The position numbers and the translations under genes are program-made. Positions 33,481 to 42,052 of a stretch of DNA of 64,000 nucleotides are shown here, piece by piece. The notes under the pieces were generated by a model. That model saw only the letters and a program-made list of their open reading frames with translations. It did not search any database and was not told the DNA's origin. The stretch comes from a virus. Numbering within the stretch: position 1 is the stretch's first letter; every line of letters starts with the position of its first letter. Location: positions 1 to 64,000 of IMG/VR virus record IMGVR_UViG_3300028822_000042; one strand, 5' to 3'.

Positions 33481-36400
33481 TTGGTCAAAAAAATTCTTGC
33501 AGAAGGGGAACAACCAGGTTTACCTGGTGAAGGGTTCCAAGATAATTCTGGTTCTTTAACAGCTCTTGCATTTGGCGCTGGAGGTCTTGCCGCTACTGGA
33601 TTTATTCCTGTTGGCAAAGGTCGGATGTGGGATAAGTATCTCTCTGGAATTAGAAGTGTAGAAACTGCTTTTCCCGGCGCAATACTAAGAACATTTAGGA
33701 CATCTGAGTTCCTCTCTCCTCTTGAGAGCTGGTCCAAGCTTGGTCTTGCTGAAGCTGAGCTTAAGGGTGCTGGAGTATATTCAGATTACCTTAAGACTAC
33801 TTTTGGCCAGGGCATAAAGGCACTAGATGTTACTAGAACTGGATCTGTATTTGGTGAAGTCAGAGACGAGGCTGGAAGACTTGTTGGTATGGCAGCCCAG
33901 ATGGAGGCTGGTACTCTCAAGGGTTCTGCTATCTCTGACTACTATGCTCGTGTTCAAGGATTAAATCTTACTCAGTATGATTCTTTAAATGAATCTTTGC
34001 TCAGAGCCAAGTGGAAAGCTGCTAAGAGTACTCTTCCTTATAATGAATGGGTAAAGACTCTTGAGCCTCATCTGCGTAGAGAACGTATAATACTTGGGGC
34101 TAAGATTAGAAACAAAGCCAATCTCATGGGGCTTAATCTTGAACTCTCTGAGAGGATGGCTCGCAATGTAGCTAAAGCAGAAATAGCAGGAAATATCCTT
34201 AGAGCTAAGGCAGCATCTACTGCCGGTAGACTAAACAATCTACTTACAAAACCATTAGAAGTTCCTGTTCTTGGTGATGTTCTAGAGAAAATACCTGGCC
34301 TGCGTAGTATGGCCGTTCGTCCTGGCACCAACTTACAGATACTTGGAAGGCTTACTGCCAAAGGTGCTGTAGCTGGTGCTGCTTGGAAGGGTTTAGATTA
34401 TGTAGACTATCTTCGTTCTGAAGGGTCTATATGGGCTGCTCCACTGTCTGTAGCTGGTGGGGCTGCAGCTGGTGCTTTTATAGCTAGAAGACCTGGTATG
34501 AAATTCTCTAAAGGAGGATTGATTGCCGGTGCAGCTCTTGGTCTGTTTACTTCCATATCTCCTAGATTTAGTGAAGGCATATTCTATGGTGCAGCATCTA
34601 CTACTGCAGATATAAATCTTGCTAGATCAGAATTGTCTAGTACCGTTGGGATCACAGAGTCTCTTCAAGAACAAGAGGAAGTAACTTCTGGTCTTGTAAC
34701 TCCTCAAGCTGCATTAGCATTTGGTGGTATTGGTGCTTTAGGTGTTGGATTCGCTGACTATTTTTCCTTTCTTGGTCGCGCAAGTAAAGAGAAGTTGGCT
34801 ACTAAAGAACCGTTCTTTAAAGTTCTTGAACGATTCAGAGAGAGAGAGGGCAACTTAGTATCTAATTTGTGGGAGTCTTCTCTTGGTAAGAAAATAGCTA
34901 AAACTCCTATTCTAAAACATCTTACTAAGATTAAGAGTGCAGCAGGACTTGGCTTTGTTGCTGGCCTTGCTGCATGGCAAGGAATTACATCTGGTCTTTC
35001 TCTCCTTGCTGGCAATCCATTGGCAGCTATACCTGGTGTTCCTTTTATAGGAACCACAGAAACTCCTGAAGAGCTTAGTGCTGTTTATTCAGGTGAGAAA
35101 GATGTAGCTGTACGTAAAGGCAGATGGTGGGAGTTTGGTAGATCAACTGGTTACGAAGGTGGACGTATAGAATACTATCGTCCGCACTTTCTACATAGAT
35201 TAAGAACTAGAGCGTATCAGAAAGGACTGTATGGTTCAGAAGAGGAGAAATGGGAATACGACCCCATGATAAATCCTCTTAAAGCTCTTTTCGGCTCGGA
35301 TGAGTGGAAATACCACTATGAGAAAAAACATCAGTATGATAGACCTGCTCCTCTTACAGGCACATATGGAGAAGATATTCCGTTCATAGGGCCTCTAGTT
35401 GCAGCTACATTTGGTAAGCTCTTCAAGCCTCGTAAGAAAGTACGTCCAGAAGAATGGAATCTTGGTGGTGGTGAATATGTAGATATTACTGACCCTAGAG
35501 GAGAGACAGAACCTGCATATGGTCTTGGTGGTTTAGGTCCCGGTGCACCTGTTGCTCCAGAAGAAGGCAGCCAACTATTAAACCAACTTAACTATAGGAG
35601 ACGTGAAGCTGTAGGTCTTGTAGGTTTCCTTGAGGGAGCCCTTACTAAGAGAGCTATTGGTAGAGAAGAATTTTTTCAGAACAAAAGAACCCTAGAAGGA
35701 ATGGGAGAAGAGACAGGTTCTGAATACTGGTTATGGAAACATCTTAATCTTGGCGGTGGGTTAGGCACTACAGAAGCAGTTAGACGTTTTATTCCTAGAA
35801 CTCCTAGCTATCTAGAGACATATAATCCTCTAAAGAATGCTCTTCCTTCTTGGATGCCAGATGACTACTTTCTAGATCTAAAGCATGGTAACCCCTTCAA
35901 GAAGATACCTGAAGCAGAGATAAGACTTCCTGGTGAAGGCTATGCCACCCTACATCCAGAAGTTGAAGGTCTATCTCCTGAAGAATATCCATTAGCACAT
36001 AGAGTTAAGATCCTTGGCGATGTAGCTATGTGGTCTAATGAATATAAAAGCACAATTAGATATGCCAAGTCTAGATTAGATCAATTCTCTCCTGAAGAAG
36101 CTCAGATGATTCAGGAGACAGAGGAACAAGTAAGAGCCAAGAAGGAGAGAAGAGAGTTTTCTCCCTATATATTTGGTGGCGACCAACTAGAAGAGATGGA
36201 TGTAACTGTCTCTGAAGTCTTAAGTCCTAGACATATTAAGACTAAAGAGATGGGAGATATGATTCTTGAGATTCAAGGTATTGGTGCAGTTAAGAATACA
36301 AAGGAAGCCTTAAACTTTGTTCAGCAGTCTCTTGAAGGCAGCAAGGTATCTGTCCATACACCTAAACTAGAACCTAGAAGATACAGCTCTATAACTAGAG

Positions 36401-37662
36401 GTCCTAGAATGAAGGTAGTTCCTATGGTTGAGGGACAGCCTATTAGTTCTTTAATGGCAGAGGAAGGTATTTCTGAAGCGAGGCCACTAGAAGATGAGTT
36501 CAAACAATTACAATTTTCAACGGCAGAACGTCTTGCAGGTAGATTAGGTGAATATGTCACTCATGGAATAGAGACTCCGCTTGAATATCTAACTCCTGTA
36601 TCTCCAGCATCAAAACTTATTCGTAAGAGATCTCCAGTTGAAGAATATGTTGCTACAGAAGCTATAGGAACTGGAGCCTCATTCTGGGATAGGCCTGTAG
36701 AGAATTTTCTAAAGCCTGCTTATAACATGGCTAAATACAAAGCAGGTATAGTTGATGTCCCTGAAAACGTAGAAGAAAGACGAGATATTCAAGAATACTT
36801 CGATATGCTGAAGTGGGTTAAAATGTCTCGTCTTGAGAAGAAAGCTCGACAAATAGGTGATGATACAGCTGCTGCTGAATATAGCAAAGCTAAATCCTCT
36901 ACTGTATTTGGTGTAGATGTCTTTAAGAGTCCTGTAAATATTATGAGGGCTCTTCCTCGTCGAGAGAGAGATTTCTTTGGCGAATTTGTTGACGCAAGAA
37001 CAGAAGAAGAGAGAGCACAAATCCTTCAACTCATACCTGAGAACGAGAGAAGAATTTATCTTTCTCAATGGATGAGACAAGAAGAAAGAGCAGCCTATTC
37101 AAAGAGGAATGCAAAGATAGAGACAGAAGAGGACGATAAGATAATAAACATGACTGCTAGAATGAGAGCCTCTGAAGGTTTTTCTTATCCTGAAGGTGCA
37201 GAAGAACAATGGCTTAAAGAGACTGGCGGTCGAATAGAATTTGATGAGTGGATTAGAGAACGTAAAGCAGAAGAATACTTTGAGACTCACTCTCTCCCTG
37301 GAGCAGACTGGCTAGGTTGGCATCCATCAGTGGACCTTGAAGATGTTAAAATGCTCATGGTTGAGCAAGCAGGCCTTGACCACCATGACTTTGATCTCTG
37401 GGGACAGAGAAGAAGAGCCCTTGCACGTAAGCCATATATAGAACCATCTCTCCTTCAAGGTATGACTGAAAGAGCTGAATATGAAGATTCTTGGAAGGTT
37501 GCTGAGAATTCTAGAACTCTTACAAGAATGTTTAATGACCATCAAGCAGAAATATATGTTTCTCAGTTAGATACCCATGGAGATGACAATAAATATGATA
37601 TCCAGGTTAAGGATAGCCGCAGAGACCTTATTGAGAAAGCCTACAGACATCTAGGAGCTTAA
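33481..37662 (+). CDS. Giant virion protein in tape-measure position, with degenerate SNase-like segment
   Basis: A 1393-residue protein from a TTG start, with AGGAGGG about eight bases before it. Hydrophobic Gly/Ala-rich blocks lie at about residues 25-40, 320-360, 410-430 and 488-525. An aromatic region (RKGRWWEFGRS, YYRPHFLHRL) follows at 540-575. Residues 906-1003 keep the SNase outline: 'VTVSEVLSPRHI', 'MILEIQGIGAV', 'ALNFVQQSLEGSKVSV' and 'ISSLMAEEGISEA'. However, the catalytic Asp/Arg/Glu positions are replaced. 'FFGEFVDARTEEERAQIL' near 1165 looks like a conserved helical motif. It could be the tape measure, an ejected protein, or both; long coiled coil expected of a tape measure is not obvious. 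Confidence 0.6.
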   Translation: MVKKILAEGEQPGLPGEGFQDNSGSLTALAFGAGGLAATGFIPVGKGRMWDKYLSGIRSVETAFPGAILRTFRTSEFLSPLESWSKLGLAEAELKGAGVYSDYLKTTFGQGIKALDVTRTGSVFGEVRDEAGRLVGMAAQMEAGTLKGSAISDYYARVQGLNLTQYDSLNESLLRAKWKAAKSTLPYNEWVKTLEPHLRRERIILGAKIRNKANLMGLNLELSERMARNVAKAEIAGNILRAKAASTAGRLNNLLTKPLEVPVLGDVLEKIPGLRSMAVRPGTNLQILGRLTAKGAVAGAAWKGLDYVDYLRSEGSIWAAPLSVAGGAAAGAFIARRPGMKFSKGGLIAGAALGLFTSISPRFSEGIFYGAASTTADINLARSELSSTVGITESLQEQEEVTSGLVTPQAALAFGGIGALGVGFADYFSFLGRASKEKLATKEPFFKVLERFREREGNLVSNLWESSLGKKIAKTPILKHLTKIKSAAGLGFVAGLAAWQGITSGLSLLAGNPLAAIPGVPFIGTTETPEELSAVYSGEKDVAVRKGRWWEFGRSTGYEGGRIEYYRPHFLHRLRTRAYQKGLYGSEEEKWEYDPMINPLKALFGSDEWKYHYEKKHQYDRPAPLTGTYGEDIPFIGPLVAATFGKLFKPRKKVRPEEWNLGGGEYVDITDPRGETEPAYGLGGLGPGAPVAPEEGSQLLNQLNYRRREAVGLVGFLEGALTKRAIGREEFFQNKRTLEGMGEETGSEYWLWKHLNLGGGLGTTEAVRRFIPRTPSYLETYNPLKNALPSWMPDDYFLDLKHGNPFKKIPEAEIRLPGEGYATLHPEVEGLSPEEYPLAHRVKILGDVAMWSNEYKSTIRYAKSRLDQFSPEEAQMIQETEEQVRAKKERREFSPYIFGGDQLEEMDVTVSEVLSPRHIKTKEMGDMILEIQGIGAVKNTKEALNFVQQSLEGSKVSVHTPKLEPRRYSSITRGPRMKVVPMVEGQPISSLMAEEGISEARPLEDEFKQLQFSTAERLAGRLGEYVTHGIETPLEYLTPVSPASKLIRKRSPVEEYVATEAIGTGASFWDRPVENFLKPAYNMAKYKAGIVDVPENVEERRDIQEYFDMLKWVKMSRLEKKARQIGDDTAAAEYSKAKSSTVFGVDVFKSPVNIMRALPRRERDFFGEFVDARTEEERAQILQLIPENERRIYLSQWMRQEERAAYSKRNAKIETEEDDKIINMTARMRASEGFSYPEGAEEQWLKETGGRIEFDEWIRERKAEEYFETHSLPGADWLGWHPSVDLEDVKMLMVEQAGLDHHDFDLWGQRRRALARKPYIEPSLLQGMTERAEYEDSWKVAENSRTLTRMFNDHQAEIYVSQLDTHGDDNKYDIQVKDSRRDLIEKAYRHLGA

Positions 37663-37663
37663 T

Positions 37664-40600
37664 ATGTTTGGACAAGATGAACGATCACCTCTATGGGGTT
37701 TAGCTGCTGGCGGAAGTCTTATTGGCGGTGCCGCATATGCTTTTAGTAAAAACAAATCAGCATTTGCTGATGTTCTTAAATCTAATCTAGATGTGGCCTC
37801 TTCAGTGGGGTCTAGAATTGCTGATGCTCCTGGCTTTGTTACAGTTAGAAATATGCCTTCAGCAGTAGGTTCTGTTAGTAGTGAATTGTCTTCACTAGTT
37901 CAGGATCTACCTAAGAGCACAATACGAGACATAGAACAACTTACATACAGATCTATCATGGCAGGCAAAACAGCAACCCATGAAGAAGCATTGTCAGCTT
38001 TGTCTGTAGTTAGAAAACAGGGATCTCCTCTAGAAGCATATGAAGCAGCAGTTGAGAAAGCTGGAGCATTAGGCGGAGACATAGGAGAGATAGAAAGAGG
38101 AATGAAAGGAATTGGAAGTGTTCCTTCAGAATCTATAGTTAGACGTGCAGGAGTTTCTGAGGGAGGATTTGGTTTTGGCTTTCAATATGAGAAATTTGCT
38201 GATCTTAGTGAAGATGCCCAATCCAGATATACAAGACTTAAAAGCAACCTTGAGTCAGCAGCTGGCAGAAAAATAGATATTAGAGTTAAGAACATAAGTG
38301 ATATTATTGACAATGAGGTTGTAACTACTCCTATGGCTACAGCAGAAATTGCAGGAGAGTCATTTAATATTCCACTTGCTGATACAAAATATACTTATGG
38401 AGGCAAAGGATATACTGCTAGATACGCAACTAGAGGGGCCTATACTGCTACTGGCCATAAGATGACTTATTCTCAACTTGCTGAACAGACACTTATAGAT
38501 GCTTTGTCTGGCGCACAATCTCATAGAGAAGTTAAGCAAAATTTACTTCAAGCACATCAAACACTGATAGATCAAATGAACTCTAGAGATTCAGATGCTA
38601 GAGCAGCAGCAGTATGGACTCTTCCTGAGCCTGTTGCTCCTTCTGGATCTAAAGCTAGAACACGTATACTTGCACAAGAGGCAATTGCATCAGGCAAGAT
38701 TACAGAGGAAGAAGTAATTAATCTTTTAGGACATGGCTTCTATGGATACACAAGTCCCTCTGCTGCAGCAAAGGGAACATTAGCTACTCAAAATCTAGCA
38801 ACTGGTCTCTATGGTCCTCTTGGGGCTTTTATGAGTGCAGAGCAGAAACCTACTCAATTCATTAGAGGAGAATGGGGTGTTACAGGAGAAGCTAAAAGAA
38901 GAGCTAAAGCTTTTAAAGGTGCATTCGGACAAGCATACTCTCGTTTAGATAGAAAGATGAAGGGAGAACTATATGACCCTCTAATATATGGTAAAGGAGT
39001 TAATCCCCTATCTGCAGAAGCTTACTCCTCTCCTCAATTACTTACATTTTATGCAAAGCCTGCTGCAAAGAAAGAATATGGTATTGGCTATAAGTCAGGA
39101 GCTCTTAATGAACTTCTTTCAGCAGAAGAAGGAGTTATATCTAAATCTGTTACCGGACAGATGGAACATGAAAGAGTAATTCAGAAGAAGATTGCTCTTG
39201 ATGAAGGTTTTAGAGTTAACAAACAAATCTCAGAACAACTTAAAGATGTACCTCCAGGTTCTGGAGTTTCTCCTGTATTCTTAGGCGAAAATCAGTTTGT
39301 TGGAATAGAGAAAGGCACAGGTAAAGAAATAATAACTAGTAGAGGAGATGCTATTGAAAATGTTGTTGGTGCTGAGATTACTGGGCCTAATGAGGCTAAT
39401 GTTTTTATAAGAGAACGTAGAAGATTGTCAGAAGATGAATATTGGAAGTTCTTCTCAGAAGAGAACAAATTTATGGCTTCTGCTGCTTCTGAAGAGAAGA
39501 TGAGAAAGACTATTAAAGCAGCTGGGGTAGGAGACCTCAGAAAAATAGCTGGTCAGGAAATAGAAGCTGTGTTCTCCGGTAAGCTTGTTGGCAGAAACAA
39601 AATGGCACTTCTAAACCAGCAGATAGAAGCAGCAAGTATGTTTCTTGGTAGAAAGATAGATAGAGGAACAATTGCTTCTCCTGCGGCGCAAGAATTCTTA
39701 GCTGACCCTATAAAAGCTCTCAATGTAAAAAGTCTTATGGCTTCAAGTGCAGCAGATGCTGATTTTCAAATACAGAAGAACTTGGTTGGCTTAACAAGAA
39801 AGTGGGGCTTCTCTGGATTTGAAACACAGTTAACATTTGGTCTTACTGATCTTGATGTAGCAGCTAAGCTTGAGAAACAGACAAACTTTAGAGGCTTTTC
39901 TAGATTAGTTGAGAGAGCACCTGGTGTAGTCGGTCTTGGCAAAATGAAGCTTGGCGATAGAGCAGCTGAAGGTGGAGCTGGAAGAATAGGATCATTTGAA
40001 ACTACAGGTTTTAGAGCCTTGGCGATGAAAGGCGAAACAGGAGAAAGCTTTGCTGCTGAACTAAGAAATAGACTTCTTGGTAAAGGTGATATTACAGAAT
40101 CAGACAGAATGTTTGCCTCTGTTATTGGAGAACAAGGCTTCTTTGATAAGTTTAAACGTAGAGGTTTAGAAAATTTAACAGATATAGATCCTGAAGAACT
40201 GTTTGTTCCTGAAGGTAGAGAAGTTAGTCTTGGTCGGAGGATGAAAGAACTAGGAGGATCCTCTTCTTTATATGTCCCAGGTCTTGAGACATCTCCTGAT
40301 ATAATGGCTCCGTCTATCGTTAAAGGTGAAAGAGTACAGTCTCCAGCCGCTAAAAGCATAATGTCTTTCCAAGGCTCTCTTAGTAAACATGTCGCCGGTA
40401 AAATAGGAGATGAAGAACTTGAGGCTGCAGCTGCCACTCTCAGAACTAATCTAGCTAGAGTCTCAGAGCAGCAAGCATTTGCTAAGAGTAAAGTACTTGG
40501 CTCTAGAGTTCTTACAGGCATCAGAGGAAACTTTGCCAAGGATAGAGATACTTTTAGAATATCTAAATCTGCAGCAGAAGGAATGTTTGATGAGCTTATT

Positions 40601-42049
40601 GACAGAGCTGAATCAGGCGAACAAGTAGATTTCCTTAAGCAACAGAGAAAAGCAGCCATGGAAGAACAGGTTCTTACTGGAGGAATGTGGAGACACCCCA
40701 CTACAGGACCTGAGTCATTTCAGTTCGTAAAATACAAAGTAGATAAAGATCTAGCTGATGGGATGCTAGCTGCTCCTAAAGAATATGGGAAGCTTCATAT
40801 AGAAGGCAAGACTAGACCTGTAGATGTTTCTGCTATGGTTGGGTTTAAAGGTGACTTTGACAGAGATCAATTCGTTATATCTGCAATAGCCGATAGAGAT
40901 AACTCTAATAGAATAGCTAAACAGATAGATCATGGCATGAAAGAACAGTATAACAGATATGTGTTTAATCATTATGCTATGAAAGATTCCATCGAAGGCA
41001 GACTAGGCAAAAGTTCTGTCCTTGATATGACTTCAAAAGAAGCCCTTGAGATGGGATACAAACAACACACAACAGCAAAGACCTCAACTGGTAAAGTTAA
41101 TCTAGCTTTACAAAAACTAAAGATTGGTGTTTCAGCTGCAGCTCCTGAAAAGTATAGACCTTTAGCTGAAATGTTCTGGCATTTAGAAGAAGCGGCTATC
41201 AGTGGCAAGCATGGTGTACTAGAATCAGAACTTTATCAGGCAATTGCTAGTTCGGTTAATAAAGGTGGAGAACGGGGAATTAGAGATATGGAGGCTGTAA
41301 TAAAAAGTCTCATGGGAGAAGCAAGAACAATAAGAGGTGAAATAACTGATTCTTTTGGTAATAGGATTACTCAACAGATTGATTATAATCCAAGACAATG
41401 GGCTGAGACAGCTGTCGGTTCGTTAGATGCTGTTAGAGACGATGTTAATGCTGTTATGCGTTCGGCTTCATTTGCTAAAGGAAATGTAGACGCAAATATA
41501 AAACAGCTTACTGAACAATTCCATGCTAGAAGATCTGGTTCTGTTGATATAGCTCAAAGCCTTATGCAAGGAACAAGTGATGAGTTTACAACTAAAACAT
41601 CAAGAGCAATGAGACGAGGAGCTGTAAGAGCTAAAGGATTTATGTCTGCAGTTAAGAAAGGTTCTAAACCTCTTATGGTTGGAGCTGCAGCTGCTGCAGG
41701 TATTATGCTTATGTCACCTAGCACATCAGGTGTACTTAGAAAACCTGAAGGCTCTGCTGGCGGACGTAATATGCCACCAGAAGACTATGGTCCACCTAAT
41801 GGCGGTCCAATACAACCACCACCACCAGGACCAAATAGATCTCCTAGAACCTATGACATAGGTAGCGGAAACAGAACATCTCATGCTAATATTAGAATGC
41901 GTATTAACGATTTAGATTCTTCATCTAGAGACTTTATGGCTAGTGCTCGTGCCCTATCAGATGGTTCTGGAGTTAGAATTAATGCTAAAGATGACAGAAG
42001 TATCTTAGATCCTAGATTACTCGCTAGTAAGATCCATGAGAGGCTATAG
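37664..42049 (+). CDS. Giant virion protein containing a two-barrel RNA polymerase core
   Basis: A 1461-residue protein. Around residue 640 'SGKLVGRNKM' (K640, R644, K646) parallels the beta-subunit block GDKxxGRHGNKG with its two lysines. R1010 (WRHPTTGP) parallels the NRxPTLH block. 'GFKGDFDRDQFVI' gives the DxDxD metal triad D1064/D1066/D1068, equal to NADFDGDQM of beta-prime. Further on 'TGKVNLALQKL' (1143-1153) and 'HLEEAAISGKHG' (to 1184) resemble the conserved blocks after the triad in single-chain polymerases (YonO, crAss-like phages, cellular RdRPs). Residues 1-35 and 1350-1370 are hydrophobic, and the C-terminus is Pro/Gly-rich then basic. Two-barrel RNA polymerase is my best reading; packaging in the particle is inferred from the tail-gene context. 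Confidence 0.75.
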   Translation: MFGQDERSPLWGLAAGGSLIGGAAYAFSKNKSAFADVLKSNLDVASSVGSRIADAPGFVTVRNMPSAVGSVSSELSSLVQDLPKSTIRDIEQLTYRSIMAGKTATHEEALSALSVVRKQGSPLEAYEAAVEKAGALGGDIGEIERGMKGIGSVPSESIVRRAGVSEGGFGFGFQYEKFADLSEDAQSRYTRLKSNLESAAGRKIDIRVKNISDIIDNEVVTTPMATAEIAGESFNIPLADTKYTYGGKGYTARYATRGAYTATGHKMTYSQLAEQTLIDALSGAQSHREVKQNLLQAHQTLIDQMNSRDSDARAAAVWTLPEPVAPSGSKARTRILAQEAIASGKITEEEVINLLGHGFYGYTSPSAAAKGTLATQNLATGLYGPLGAFMSAEQKPTQFIRGEWGVTGEAKRRAKAFKGAFGQAYSRLDRKMKGELYDPLIYGKGVNPLSAEAYSSPQLLTFYAKPAAKKEYGIGYKSGALNELLSAEEGVISKSVTGQMEHERVIQKKIALDEGFRVNKQISEQLKDVPPGSGVSPVFLGENQFVGIEKGTGKEIITSRGDAIENVVGAEITGPNEANVFIRERRRLSEDEYWKFFSEENKFMASAASEEKMRKTIKAAGVGDLRKIAGQEIEAVFSGKLVGRNKMALLNQQIEAASMFLGRKIDRGTIASPAAQEFLADPIKALNVKSLMASSAADADFQIQKNLVGLTRKWGFSGFETQLTFGLTDLDVAAKLEKQTNFRGFSRLVERAPGVVGLGKMKLGDRAAEGGAGRIGSFETTGFRALAMKGETGESFAAELRNRLLGKGDITESDRMFASVIGEQGFFDKFKRRGLENLTDIDPEELFVPEGREVSLGRRMKELGGSSSLYVPGLETSPDIMAPSIVKGERVQSPAAKSIMSFQGSLSKHVAGKIGDEELEAAAATLRTNLARVSEQQAFAKSKVLGSRVLTGIRGNFAKDRDTFRISKSAAEGMFDELIDRAESGEQVDFLKQQRKAAMEEQVLTGGMWRHPTTGPESFQFVKYKVDKDLADGMLAAPKEYGKLHIEGKTRPVDVSAMVGFKGDFDRDQFVISAIADRDNSNRIAKQIDHGMKEQYNRYVFNHYAMKDSIEGRLGKSSVLDMTSKEALEMGYKQHTTAKTSTGKVNLALQKLKIGVSAAAPEKYRPLAEMFWHLEEAAISGKHGVLESELYQAIASSVNKGGERGIRDMEAVIKSLMGEARTIRGEITDSFGNRITQQIDYNPRQWAETAVGSLDAVRDDVNAVMRSASFAKGNVDANIKQLTEQFHARRSGSVDIAQSLMQGTSDEFTTKTSRAMRRGAVRAKGFMSAVKKGSKPLMVGAAAAAGIMLMSPSTSGVLRKPEGSAGGRNMPPEDYGPPNGGPIQPPPPGPNRSPRTYDIGSGNRTSHANIRMRINDLDSSSRDFMASARALSDGSGVRINAKDDRSILDPRLLASKIHERL

Positions 42050-42052
42050 TAA

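Noticed and set aside
39766-40701. 311-residue open frame on the minus strand
   Set aside because: It is fully inside the polymerase-like gene, encodes a Ser/Leu/Pro-rich string with no motif, and has no ribosome site; it is a by-product of codon bias.
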